From positions 1 through 64,000 of the forward strand of contig NZ_JOTP01000015.1 of assembly GCF_000715205.1 (NCBI RefSeq): a stretch of DNA of 64,000 nucleotides. The letters are read 5' to 3'. Position 1 is the stretch's first letter, and the number at the start of each line of letters is the position of its first letter. Under the pieces are notes generated by a model. That model was not told the origin of the DNA, made no database searches, and saw only the letters and a program-made list of their open reading frames with translations. Below are positions 25,896-35,479 of the stretch, piece by piece. This DNA comes from Bacillus zhangzhouensis (GTDB taxonomy: Bacteria; Bacillota; Bacilli; Bacillales; Bacillaceae). Made by a program: the position numbers and the translations under genes.

Positions 25896-26975
25896 CTATT
25901 CACCCTCTTTTACTAATACAGGTTTTTCGTAGCTACCTTCTAGTTCACGCATTCTCGCCTTTACAGCAGCAGGCGGTTCAACTTTAGGTGCATTCGGATG
26001 AAGTAGCCATGATTTCACATAATGCGTATCTGATACTTTGAACATTGGCGGTTCTTGTTCAAAGTCAATTTTCATTGCATAATCGCTTCGGAGTGCAAAT
26101 GCATCTCCTTTCGGCGGGTTTGTTAGATCTGGCGGTGTTCCTGGGATCGCTGTCAGCTTCCCTTCATCTCCACCATCTGTATCTAAACTCGGCATTGATG
26201 CTAAAAGTCCCCATGTATATGGATGTTTCGGGTTGTAGAAGATTTCATCGACAGTCCCTGTTTCCACAATCTGTCCTGCATACATGACGGCTACACGATC
26301 AGCAACATTGGCGACAACACCTAGATCGTGGGTAATAAAGATAATCGATGTTTCAATCTTTTGCTGAATTTCTTTCATTAATTCTAATATTTGTGCCTGG
26401 ATCGTTACATCAAGTGCGGTTGTTGGTTCATCAGCAATCAATAGCTTTGGATCTGCTGCGAGTGCCATCGCGATGACAACCCTCTGTCTCATCCCGCCAC
26501 TAAACTCGTGCGGATATTGCTTGATTCTTTTTTCAGGCATCGGAATCCCAACAAGCTCTAATAATTCAATGGCTCTTTTTTCAGCCGCTTCTTTTGAAAT
26601 TTGTTCGTGCTTGAATAGCACTTCTGTAATTTGTTTCCCGACCTTCATGGTTGGGTTCAGAGAAGTCATTGGATCCTGGAAGATCATAGCAATGTCTTTT
26701 CCTCTAATGGTTTGCATTTGTTTTTCCGTTTTCTTGACAATATCTTGTCCATCAAACAGGATCTCTCCGCGCTTGAAATAACCTGGCGGCATCGGGATTA
26801 ATCTCATGATAGCCTGTGATGTGACACTTTTACCAGAGCCAGACTCACCTACAATCGCAAGTGTCTCGCCTTTATTTAAGTGGAAGTTCACACCACGGAT
26901 GGCTTGAACCTCTCCACCATATGTTTTAAATGAGATTGCAAGGTCTTTCACCTCTAGAATACGTTCACGTTCCAT
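25896..26975 (-). CDS. oppD: Oligopeptide ABC transporter ATP-binding protein OppD
   Basis: The second Opp ATPase, 359 residues. Walker A GESGSGKSV, signature SGGMRQR, Walker B LLIADEPTTALD and FITHDLG are intact. The C-terminal extension includes PKHPYTWGLLASMP. The start at 26975 is 8 bases after AAGGAG; earlier in-frame starts are too close to that site. It pairs with OppF in the heterodimeric ATPase. Confidence 0.95.
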   Translation of the reverse strand: MERERILEVKDLAISFKTYGGEVQAIRGVNFHLNKGETLAIVGESGSGKSVTSQAIMRLIPMPPGYFKRGEILFDGQDIVKKTEKQMQTIRGKDIAMIFQDPMTSLNPTMKVGKQITEVLFKHEQISKEAAEKRAIELLELVGIPMPEKRIKQYPHEFSGGMRQRVVIAMALAADPKLLIADEPTTALDVTIQAQILELMKEIQQKIETSIIFITHDLGVVANVADRVAVMYAGQIVETGTVDEIFYNPKHPYTWGLLASMPSLDTDGGDEGKLTAIPGTPPDLTNPPKGDAFALRSDYAMKIDFEQEPPMFKVSDTHYVKSWLLHPNAPKVEPPAAVKARMRELEGSYEKPVLVKEGE

Positions 26976-26987
26976 CCTCATCACTCC

Positions 26988-27905
26988 TTATTTACGCAAC
27001 TTCGGATCTAAAGCGTCTCTTAGTCCGTCTCCAACCACGTTAAAACCAAACATTGTTATACAAATAAATGCGGCTGGGAACCATAATCTCCACGGATAGT
27101 ACGTCATGGCCGGGATCCCGTCAGACGCCATTGTTCCCCAACTTGCTAAAGGCTGAGGTACACCAAGCCCTAAATAGCTTAAGAAGGCCTCTGTGAAAAT
27201 AGCAGAAGGAATCGTTAGCGTCATCGTCACAAGAATTGGTCCCATTGAGTTTGGAATCAAGTGTTTAAATAAAAGTCTAGACGTTTTCGCACCTAATGTT
27301 TGTGCTGCAAGAACGTACTCTTGACTTTTCAATTGTAAAACTTGTCCCCGTACAATACGTGCCATGTTAATCCAGCCTACAACGGTCATGGCGAGGATAA
27401 TCGTTAATAATCCTTTTGGGAGAACAACCATCATTAAGATGACCATTAATAATGTTGGAATTGCCCATAAAACGTCTGCAATACGCATCATGACTTCATC
27501 TGTACGGCCGCCTTTGAATGCAGCAATACTTCCCCAGATAATACCGATGATCACGTCAAGAATGGCTGCAGCAAGACCGATAAAGATCGAAATTCTTGCA
27601 CCCACCCATGTACGAACAAACATGTCTCGGCCTAAATCATCCGTACCGAACCAGTGCTCTTTTGATGGTGGCTGGTCTGCATTAAGCAAATCTGTCGTAG
27701 AGTAATCATATTTAGAAAACACCGGAACGAAAATCGCCAGCATCACAATAATGAAAATAATTGTAAGCCCAACCATTGCAAGTTTATTTGCACGGAAGCG
27801 AAGCATGGCATCCTTCCATAAAGATAGACTTGGTTTAGAAATTTTTTCAGATTCTGCTGCGTCAGCCGTCGCCGGCACAAATAAGTCTTTTCTCATTTCT
27901 TCCAT
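26988..27905 (-). CDS. oppC: Oligopeptide ABC transporter permease OppC
   Basis: A 305-residue inner permease subunit. A cytoplasmic N-terminal stretch of about 35 residues is followed by six membrane helices. The DppC/OppC N-terminal segment ends DQPPSKEHWFGTDDLGRDMFVR. The EAA-type loop that contacts the ATPases is seen around AAQTLGAKTSRLLFKHLIPN. It follows oppB after 3 bases, with AAGGGG as ribosome site. Confidence 0.95.
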   Translation of the reverse strand: MEEMRKDLFVPATADAAESEKISKPSLSLWKDAMLRFRANKLAMVGLTIIFIIVMLAIFVPVFSKYDYSTTDLLNADQPPSKEHWFGTDDLGRDMFVRTWVGARISIFIGLAAAILDVIIGIIWGSIAAFKGGRTDEVMMRIADVLWAIPTLLMVILMMVVLPKGLLTIILAMTVVGWINMARIVRGQVLQLKSQEYVLAAQTLGAKTSRLLFKHLIPNSMGPILVTMTLTIPSAIFTEAFLSYLGLGVPQPLASWGTMASDGIPAMTYYPWRLWFPAAFICITMFGFNVVGDGLRDALDPKLRK

Positions 27906-27908
27906 GTG

Positions 27909-28853
27909 TTAGACCCCTTTCTTCGCCTTCGTCAGTTTAATTCTTGGATCGATGATGCCATATAGAACGTCAACGACTAGAATACTGATTAATAGAATAA
28001 TACTGTAGAAGACAGTGACACCCATGATGACGGTGTAATCACGGTTTGTAATGCTTGTGACAAAGTGAGAGCCTAAGCCAGGAATACCAAAAATCTTCTC
28101 AACGACAAAACTACCTGTTAAAACCGAAGCAGCCATTGGTCCCATGTATGTGATGACAGGTAACAATGCGTTTCGAATCGCGTGTTTGATCGTAACAGCT
28201 GATTTCGTTAATCCTTTCGCTCTAGCCGTTCTAATGTAGTCACTGTTTAGCACTTCAAGCATACTTGACCGTGAAAGTCTAGCGATAAATGCCATTGGCA
28301 TGAAGGAAAGTGCAATAGAAGGTAGTACGGTGCTTGCCCAAGTCTCCCATCCTGCAACCGGGAAAATCGCTAAAAAGCTTGCCTCAGATGCAAATACATA
28401 TTGTAGTAGCGCCGCTAAAATGAAACTCGGAACCGAGATTCCAAAGATCGTTAAAATGGCAATCGTGTAGTCTTGCCACTTATTATGATAGAGCGCTGCA
28501 AGGACCCCAAACAATACACCAAATGCTAATGCGAGGAGAATTGCCTCAATTCCGAGGGTAAAGGAAACGGGGAATCCAGAACTGATTAAGTCATTTACAG
28601 TTTGTCCTTTATATTTAAATGAGGGACCAAAATCTAATTTTGCAACTGAACCTAAATAGCTTACATATTGAACAAATAAGGGCTTGTCCAACCCGTAGTG
28701 CTCGTTTAGGTTTGCTTCAATTTCAGCAGGAAGTTTCTTCTCTCCAGAGAATGGACCACCAGGTGCTGCCTGCATGAGAAAGAAAGTTGCAGTTACAATA
28801 ACAAACAGTGTGATTAAAATATATATTAATCGCTTACCGATATATTTAAGCAA
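27909..28853 (-). CDS. oppB: Oligopeptide ABC transporter permease OppB
   Basis: A 314-residue permease with six membrane helices. The N-terminal motif [11 protein letters not shown] and the ATPase-contact loop [21 protein letters not shown] are typical of OppB/DppB. It starts at TTG 28853, preceded by GGAGGTG. It is separated from oppA by 115 bases that contain a strong hairpin (28902-28934), which may lower permease expression relative to OppA. Confidence 0.95.
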   Translation of the reverse strand: MLKYIGKRLIYILITLFVIVTATFFLMQAAPGGPFSGEKKLPAEIEANLNEHYGLDKPLFVQYVSYLGSVAKLDFGPSFKYKGQTVNDLISSGFPVSFTLGIEAILLALAFGVLFGVLAALYHNKWQDYTIAILTIFGISVPSFILAALLQYVFASEASFLAIFPVAGWETWASTVLPSIALSFMPMAFIARLSRSSMLEVLNSDYIRTARAKGLTKSAVTIKHAIRNALLPVITYMGPMAASVLTGSFVVEKIFGIPGLGSHFVTSITNRDYTVIMGVTVFYSIILLISILVVDVLYGIIDPRIKLTKAKKGV

Positions 28854-28901
28854 CGGAATTGCACCTCCATGATTTTACAACAATTTCTCTAATCAGCAAG
28901 A

Positions 28902-28934
28902 AAGGTATATGGAGAGACATCCTCCATATACCTT
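28902..28934 (-). other. Intercistronic hairpin oppA-oppB
   Basis: Thirteen-bp perfect arms AAGGTATATGGAG and CTCCATATACCTT around a 7-base loop, without a clear T run. It probably acts as an mRNA 3'-end stabiliser or partial attenuator for the abundant binding protein (inference). Confidence 0.75.
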
Positions 28935-28968
28935 AAGATCCTTGCCATAGATCTCTTACACTATAATC

Positions 28969-30606
28969 TTACTTTTCGAAATGTGCCCATTTGTATTGAA
29001 CATCACCAAGTCCAGATACGACTACACCTTTTAGTTTTGGATCTTGTACCCAAAGCTGAGTGTAGAAGTAGATTGGTGCTACAGGCATATCGTTGATGAG
29101 AATTTCTTCTGCTTTTTTCAGCATTTCTTCACGTTTTGTTTTATCTGTTTCTTTCGCAGAATCATTCAATAATTGTTTGTACTCTTTGTTTTCCCAGCCA
29201 GTGTCGTTGTTTCCACCGTCTTTATCTTTGTAAAGCTCAAGGAAGTTCACTGGGTCGTTGAAGTCACCTAACCAGCCCATACGTCCGATTTGGTAATCTC
29301 CGCTGTGGATTTTGTCGATGTATACGTTCCACTCAGAGTTATCAAGTTCAACTTTAATGCCTAGATCTTTCTTCCACATTTCTTGAATTGCTTGTGCAAT
29401 CTTTTGGTGGCCTTCATCAGTATTGTAAGACAATTTCAATGCTGGAAGATCAGAAACTGACTTATAGCCTAATTCTTTCGCACCTTTTTCAAGAAGTTCT
29501 TTAGCAGTTGCTACATCGTGATCTTTAAAGTAGCCAGTTTTGTTATCAGTAAATCCTTCCATTGTTGGAGGCACAATTGCCATTGCTGGAACTTGTTCAC
29601 CTTGCGTAATTTTGTCAACAATCGCTTGGCGGTTGATTGAGTATGCAAGAGCCTTACGGATGTTTGCATTGTTTAAAGGTTTTACTTCTGTGTTGAATTT
29701 GTAGTTATAGATACCAGCGATCGTTTGAATTTTAAGACCGCCATCTTTTTTCAATGTTTGTAAAGATTCAGTTGGAAGGCTTCCAGTTGGAGAACCAGCC
29801 CAGTCAAGCTCGCCTTTTTTGAACATGCTAAGCTCAGTGTTTGTATCTTTGATCATAGACATGTTAATCTTTTTCAGTTTTACAGTGTCTTTATCCCAGT
29901 ATTCATTGTTCTTTTCAAGCGTGATAGAACCGCCATGTTTCCATTGAGAAAGAACGAATGGTCCGTTAGATACGTAGTTTTCACCAGCATTTGTGAACCA
30001 GTTTTTATTCTTTTCAGCCACTTTTTGGTTGACTGGCATATACGTATAGAATGCAGTGAGTTCAGTAAAGAACGGTGTTGGGTTCTCTAGCTCAACTACA
30101 AGCGTTTTGTCGTCTTTTGCTTTAATGCCAACATCAGCAACTTTCGCTTTCCCTTTGTTAGCTGCTTCAGCACCTTTAATATAGTAAAGCTGATAAGCAT
30201 ATTGAGATTCATTTTTAGGATCTAATGCCCATTTCCAAGCATATTCGAAATCTTTTGCTGTGACAGGGTCACCATTAGACCATTTTGCATCACGAAGTGT
30301 GAATGTGTATGTTTTACCATCAGCACTTGTTTTGATGTCAGAAGCCATTGCATTTTCTGGCTTGCCTTCAGCGTTAATTCTAGTTAATCCCTCAAAAGTC
30401 TGACGGATGACACTTCCTGAAGTTGAATCATTTGCCAATCCCGGATGTAGAGAAAAAGGCTCAGTGGAGATATTCACATTTAATGTTGTTTTAGCCTCTC
30501 CAGAACTGCTCGTGCTGTCGCCTGATTTGTTTCCGCTGAAACCACAAGCGCTTAATACAAGTGTGAAAATAAGCATTAAAGTAACAACAGACCAACGCTT
30601 TTTCAA
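28969..30606 (-). CDS. oppA: Oligopeptide-binding lipoprotein OppA
   Basis: The 545-residue extracellular substrate-binding protein (SBP family 5) of the Opp importer, which takes up nutrient peptides and, in B. subtilis, Phr and CSF signalling peptides. The signal peptide ends in the lipobox LSAC (Cys21), followed by a Ser/Gly-rich linker. Family features include EGLTRINAEGKPENAMASD, FTLRDAKWSNGDPVTAKDFEY and NIRKALAYSINRQ. It starts at TTG 30606 with AAGGGGG 8 bases upstream. It heads oppABCDF behind its own promoter. Confidence 0.96.
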   Translation of the reverse strand: MKKRWSVVTLMLIFTLVLSACGFSGNKSGDSTSSSGEAKTTLNVNISTEPFSLHPGLANDSTSGSVIRQTFEGLTRINAEGKPENAMASDIKTSADGKTYTFTLRDAKWSNGDPVTAKDFEYAWKWALDPKNESQYAYQLYYIKGAEAANKGKAKVADVGIKAKDDKTLVVELENPTPFFTELTAFYTYMPVNQKVAEKNKNWFTNAGENYVSNGPFVLSQWKHGGSITLEKNNEYWDKDTVKLKKINMSMIKDTNTELSMFKKGELDWAGSPTGSLPTESLQTLKKDGGLKIQTIAGIYNYKFNTEVKPLNNANIRKALAYSINRQAIVDKITQGEQVPAMAIVPPTMEGFTDNKTGYFKDHDVATAKELLEKGAKELGYKSVSDLPALKLSYNTDEGHQKIAQAIQEMWKKDLGIKVELDNSEWNVYIDKIHSGDYQIGRMGWLGDFNDPVNFLELYKDKDGGNNDTGWENKEYKQLLNDSAKETDKTKREEMLKKAEEILINDMPVAPIYFYTQLWVQDPKLKGVVVSGLGDVQYKWAHFEK

Positions 30607-30774
30607 CTGTATTCCCCCTTATAATATGTTTTAGTTCAAAGGTCTCGATAGAAGATGAGATTCAGATTTAAGAAATAGCGTAAAAAAGTCCCTAAATAAC
30701 TTACTTTCTATTTCTTTTGTTTTTTCTGAATTTTCATTATGTAAAGAGCCTAGCACAAACGTGTGAACAAATTC

Positions 30775-30803
30775 ATTATAATGAATAGAATAATTTATTG
30801 CAA
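30775..30803 (-). promoter_or_regulatory. Probable sigma-A promoter of oppA
   Basis: On the minus strand TTGCAA (30798-30803), a 17-base spacer and a perfect TATAAT (30775-30780). The -10 lies within the palindrome ATTCATTATAATGAAT (30771-30786). The expected leader before oppA is about 160 bases. Confidence 0.7.
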
Positions 30804-31047
30804 TATCAATTTCATATATTTTTTAAAAACGTAAATGGGGATAAAGAGGGATTTTTATAAACTAAAGTCTCAAGCACTTCAACAAATTAAAGCGGAAATT
30901 GATTAAAATAATTTAACAAATTCAGCAGGAATAATGTTTTATACATATAATTAATCATCCTTTTTTAAAAATTCTGACAGATAGTTGCTATTTTATCTAA
31001 AATTTTAAGTGTCAAACGACATGATGAGAAGGTCACATAAGGGCTTC

Positions 31048-31076
31048 GTGACATTTTCATGGTCATCCTTTATAAT
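31048..31076 (+). promoter_or_regulatory. Probable sigma-A promoter of trpS
   Basis: GTGACA (31048-31053), a 17-base spacer and TATAAT (31071-31076), just upstream of the T-box leader. Confidence 0.75.
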
Positions 31077-31082
31077 AGATAG

Positions 31083-32354
<1,272 letters not shown>

Positions 32355-32355
<1 letters not shown>

Positions 32356-32390
32356 AAAAGCTTGCAGCTTCATATGCTGCAAGCTTTTTC
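32355..32390. terminator. Bidirectional terminator between trpS and yjbA
   Basis: Twelve-bp arms AAAGCTTGCAGC (32357-32368) and GCTGCAAGCTTT (32376-32387), with A and T runs on either side. Confidence 0.88.
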
Positions 32391-33142
32391 TAATTCACTT
32401 TTGATTCGTTCTCCATTTCCCAAAGCTTTTCGAAAAACGGCTGTCCTTTAATCATTTTTTCACAGAATGCTAAATGGTTTTCAGACCACCCGTCAACTGT
32501 TTCATTGTAAAGCATGTTCCAAATCTCCTCGAATGACATTCGTTTGATTTGGTTGTACATTCGCGGATTCCATTCCGTATACCAATATGCAATTTCCGCC
32601 CTATTTTGAAGTCCTTTTAATTGATCGAGCGCCATAAACATGAGCTGCTTCAGCTGTCTTTCTTTTCTCGTTAATCCACTGATGTGCTGCGGCGGCAATG
32701 ACAAAATATGATACTCTTTCGTCGACTCAAGACTGTCTTTAGAGAATTCATATTCCTCTGCCTTTACATCTTTCACCATTTCGTACACCAATTGCTCCTG
32801 TCTTGGAATCAAACGGCTCTTTCTCACAGGAATGGAATACCCAATTGTATCCACGGCAATGATTCGGATGCCGTCCGTTACGACAAAGCAATACTCTAAT
32901 TTTCGCCGTTCATGATTTTTTCGAATATATGATTTCTCAAATACAGATTCTAGCAGCGTTTTCGGCAGCTCTGATAGATCATTCTCTATGTAATCAAACA
33001 AAGGACTCTGCACCTTGAGTAAAGGCACTTGATCTAACAACTCGACACTGTCCTCCTTACGCCACTCATGAAAATGGCACACATTGTAACCATTTTCTTC
33101 CCCTTCAAACCAATTCACCCATACGTCATGAAGAAATAACAT
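32390..33142 (-). CDS. yjbA: UPF0736 protein YjbA
   Basis: A soluble protein of 250 residues with no membrane segment, matching the Bacillus YjbA family in length and neighbourhood (between appC and trpS). Recognisable parts are [21 protein letters not shown] at the start (quoted in part: [17 protein letters not shown]) and [20 protein letters not shown] near the C-terminus. GAGGG stands 7 bases before the ATG at 33142. No function is established. Confidence 0.85.
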   Translation of the reverse strand: MLFLHDVWVNWFEGEENGYNVCHFHEWRKEDSVELLDQVPLLKVQSPLFDYIENDLSELPKTLLESVFEKSYIRKNHERRKLEYCFVVTDGIRIIAVDTIGYSIPVRKSRLIPRQEQLVYEMVKDVKAEEYEFSKDSLESTKEYHILSLPPQHISGLTRKERQLKQLMFMALDQLKGLQNRAEIAYWYTEWNPRMYNQIKRMSFEEIWNMLYNETVDGWSENHLAFCEKMIKGQPFFEKLWEMENESKVN

Positions 33143-33320
33143 AACCAATCCCTCACTTTTTAAAAACTGTTGTCCACAGTATGGGCAAGGGATAGAGAAA
33201 TTATTCCAACTTTATCAAAACTTCAAGCGAAGCGAATGACGGTTTGCATTTCTTTATTTTATCAAGGAAACGGAGAACGTATCACAGAGTCTCATTCAAC
33301 TTGTTATGAAAGTTTAAACC

Positions 33321-34235
33321 TCACTTCAGCTTTTTAGGGTCCAGCGCATCTCTCAGCCCATCTCCTAAGAAATTAAAGCATAGTACGGTGAGCAGGATCA
33401 GTAAACCCGGGAATAGCGGATACCACCATGCTTGCACCATAATCGAGAAATTTTGTGCATCTTGCAGCATGTTGCCCCAGCTTGCCGTTGGGGGCTGAAT
33501 GCCAAACCCTAGATAACTCAGCGTTGATTCAGCTAAAATGACGGAACCTACTTTCAATGTAGCTGACACGATAATAGGACCGATACAGTTCGGTAAAATA
33601 TGCGAAAAGATGATGACATGGTTTTTTGTTCCAATCGTTCTTGCCGCCAATACGAATTCCCTTGTTCGAAGTGATAAGAATTCACTGCGGATCAGTCTGG
33701 CAGTTGTTGTCCAACCGGTCAAAGCAAAGATCAAAATCAATTTATCAATGCCTGGTTTGAAAATCGTCACTAGCGTGATCAATAGAAAGATGTCCGGAAT
33801 AGACAACACGACATCAACAAACCTCATTAATACAGAATCAACAAATCCTTTAAAGTAGCCTGCTACCGCTCCAACGACGGTGCCAATGGTGATCGCTCCG
33901 ACCACTGAGACGAAACCAACTAACAGAGAGACACGCGCTCCATAAAGCACTCTTGAGAAAATATCGCGGCCAAACTTGTCAGTTCCCATAAAATGCTCTG
34001 CACTTGGTGGCTGGAGCCGCTTCAATAAATCTTGCTGCTCTGGTGCGTAAGGGGCGATCACTGGAGCAAAAATGGCCGAAAAGATGATCACCAATAAAAT
34101 AACAGAGCCGACAACCGCCAATTTATTTTTGAAAAATTTCTCACAAAATAAACGCAGCATCGTCTCAGGTTTTGGCGGAAGGCCTTCCTTTAATTTGAGA
34201 TCAACAGGAGGTGTTCCCATATTAGGCTGTGCCAA
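33321..34235 (-). CDS. appC: Oligopeptide ABC transporter permease AppC
   Basis: The 304-residue permease of the second oligopeptide importer. A cytoplasmic N-terminal part ends [15 protein letters not shown], then six membrane helices; [16 protein letters not shown] and the ATPase-contact loop [20 protein letters not shown] are typical. It starts at TTG 34235, 10 bases after AAGGGAGC; an ATG five codons later is an alternative. It is last in appDFABC, 18 bases after appB. The 178 bases up to yjbA show no clear terminator. Confidence 0.92.
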   Translation of the reverse strand: MAQPNMGTPPVDLKLKEGLPPKPETMLRLFCEKFFKNKLAVVGSVILLVIIFSAIFAPVIAPYAPEQQDLLKRLQPPSAEHFMGTDKFGRDIFSRVLYGARVSLLVGFVSVVGAITIGTVVGAVAGYFKGFVDSVLMRFVDVVLSIPDIFLLITLVTIFKPGIDKLILIFALTGWTTTARLIRSEFLSLRTREFVLAARTIGTKNHVIIFSHILPNCIGPIIVSATLKVGSVILAESTLSYLGFGIQPPTASWGNMLQDAQNFSIMVQAWWYPLFPGLLILLTVLCFNFLGDGLRDALDPKKLK

Positions 34236-34253
34236 TTGTGCTTCAGCTCCCTT

Positions 34254-35204
34254 CTAATACTCAATACGCGGATCAACGATCGCATATAAAATATCCGCTA
34301 TTAAGTTTCCAACAACCACTAGCACTGCGGAAATAACGGTCATCGCCATAATCACCGGATAATCTCTTGAAAAAGCAGAATCGATAAACAGCTTTCCAAG
34401 ACCAGGCCATGTGAATATTTGTTCTACCACGACCGCGCCGCCAATAAAGGATGGAATCATGAGGCCAAAAATCGTAATGACAGGCATCAAACCATTTCTT
34501 AAGCCATGCTTGAAAATGACTTTGTTTTCTCTAAAGCCTTTCGCTCTTGCAGTGCGAATGTAATCCTGCCGCATGACATCAAGCATACTCGACCTTGTGT
34601 AACGCGTAAGCCCTGCCATATCAGCAGTTGCTAACACAAAGGCTGGTAAAATGATGTGATGGAGCCGGTCAAACACATTAAAATCGGTATTCAAGGTAGA
34701 GACTCCACCAGTTGGGAACCATCCTAGATTCACAGATAAAACCATAATGAGGATCAGACCAAACCAAAAATTCGGAATAGCCAGTCCGATAAATGATGTA
34801 ACCGTAATGCCATAGTCAAGCTTTGTATACGGACGTTTTGCTGAAAGGACACCAAATGGGATGGCGATGATCAGGGCAACTAATGTAGAAAAAATCATGA
34901 GGATGAGGGTATTTGGCAGCCGGGCAAAAATCAAATCAGCCACGGGGGTCCCCTTTTTTACAATGGATGTGCCAAAGTCACCTTGAAGCATATTGCCAAG
35001 CCATTTCATGTATTGCACATATTCGGGATCATTCAAGCCGTACTTATCAATAAAGGCTTCCCGGTCTGCGGCACTAATGGTAGGGTCCATCATGAGTGAC
35101 ATCGGATCGCCTGGTGCTGCTTTCATAATAGCAAAGGACAAAATCGTAATACCAAGCAAGATAGGAATGGAAAGCAATGTCCTTCGAATGATATATGTAA
35201 CCAT
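34254..35204 (-). CDS. appB: Oligopeptide ABC transporter permease AppB
   Basis: The 316-residue permease partner of AppC, with six membrane helices, YGLNDPEYVQYMKWLGN near the N-terminus and the contact loop RTARAKGFRENKVIFKHGLRN in the C-terminal half (cited as separate halves RTARAKGF and NKVIFKHGLRN). I start at ATG 35204, which has AAAAGGAG upstream and gives the MVTYIIRR N-terminus of the family. The frame stays open 79 codons further, but that part is the intergenic repeat. Separated from appA by repeat copy B. Confidence 0.94.
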   Translation of the reverse strand: MVTYIIRRTLLSIPILLGITILSFAIMKAAPGDPMSLMMDPTISAADREAFIDKYGLNDPEYVQYMKWLGNMLQGDFGTSIVKKGTPVADLIFARLPNTLILMIFSTLVALIIAIPFGVLSAKRPYTKLDYGITVTSFIGLAIPNFWFGLILIMVLSVNLGWFPTGGVSTLNTDFNVFDRLHHIILPAFVLATADMAGLTRYTRSSMLDVMRQDYIRTARAKGFRENKVIFKHGLRNGLMPVITIFGLMIPSFIGGAVVVEQIFTWPGLGKLFIDSAFSRDYPVIMAMTVISAVLVVVGNLIADILYAIVDPRIEY

Positions 35205-35247
35205 ATGCACAACTCCTTTTTCATCGAATGACCATACCGTGATATAA

Positions 35248-35269
35248 AAAGGGGAGTAAACTCCCCTTC
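35248..35269. repeat. 22-bp hairpin repeat, left copy (appB side)
   Basis: AAAGGGGAGTAAACTCCCC plus TTC; perfect 7-bp arms GGGGAGT/ACTCCCC. It is identical over 22 bases to 35446-35467. Together they bracket repeat copy B. Confidence 0.85.
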
Positions 35270-35278
35270 CAGATTGAT

Positions 35279-35445
35279 GACAAAGGGCTAAAATGATCTT
35301 TATTTTAGCTCTTTGTCTTTTTTTCAGCGTGATATGAAAACCCTTGAAGTCTAGGAAGGCCGAGTACTGGAGCGGAGCGAATTTGATATTCGTGAGCACC
35401 AGCACGCAGAACTGACACCGAATGCGAGGGTTTGTCTTCACGCTG
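35279..35445. repeat. Structured intergenic repeat, copy B (full) with leading hairpin
   Basis: The core 35325-35445 (121 bp, ends CAGCGTG and CACGCTG) aligns over its full length with 1688-1807. It is preceded by a 16-bp hairpin, GACAAAG...CTTTGTC, at 35279-35317, followed by seven T, a terminator-like unit on the plus strand. Inner arms AAACCCT and AGGGTTT can also pair. It lies in the appA-appB spacer and is transcribed as part of the app mRNA. Confidence 0.85.
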
Positions 35446-35467
35446 AAAGGGGAGTAAACTCCCCTTC
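35446..35467. repeat. 22-bp hairpin repeat, right copy (appA side)
   Basis: Same 22 bases as 35248-35269, 13 bases past the appA stop. On its own it would be an ordinary intercistronic hairpin between appA and appB. Confidence 0.85.
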
Positions 35468-35479
35468 TTCACAAGTAGC

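Noticed and set aside
30720-30734. Possible CodY box (TTTTTTCTGAATTTT) in the oppA leader
   Set aside because: Four mismatches to the consensus in an AT-rich region; too weak to report as a site.
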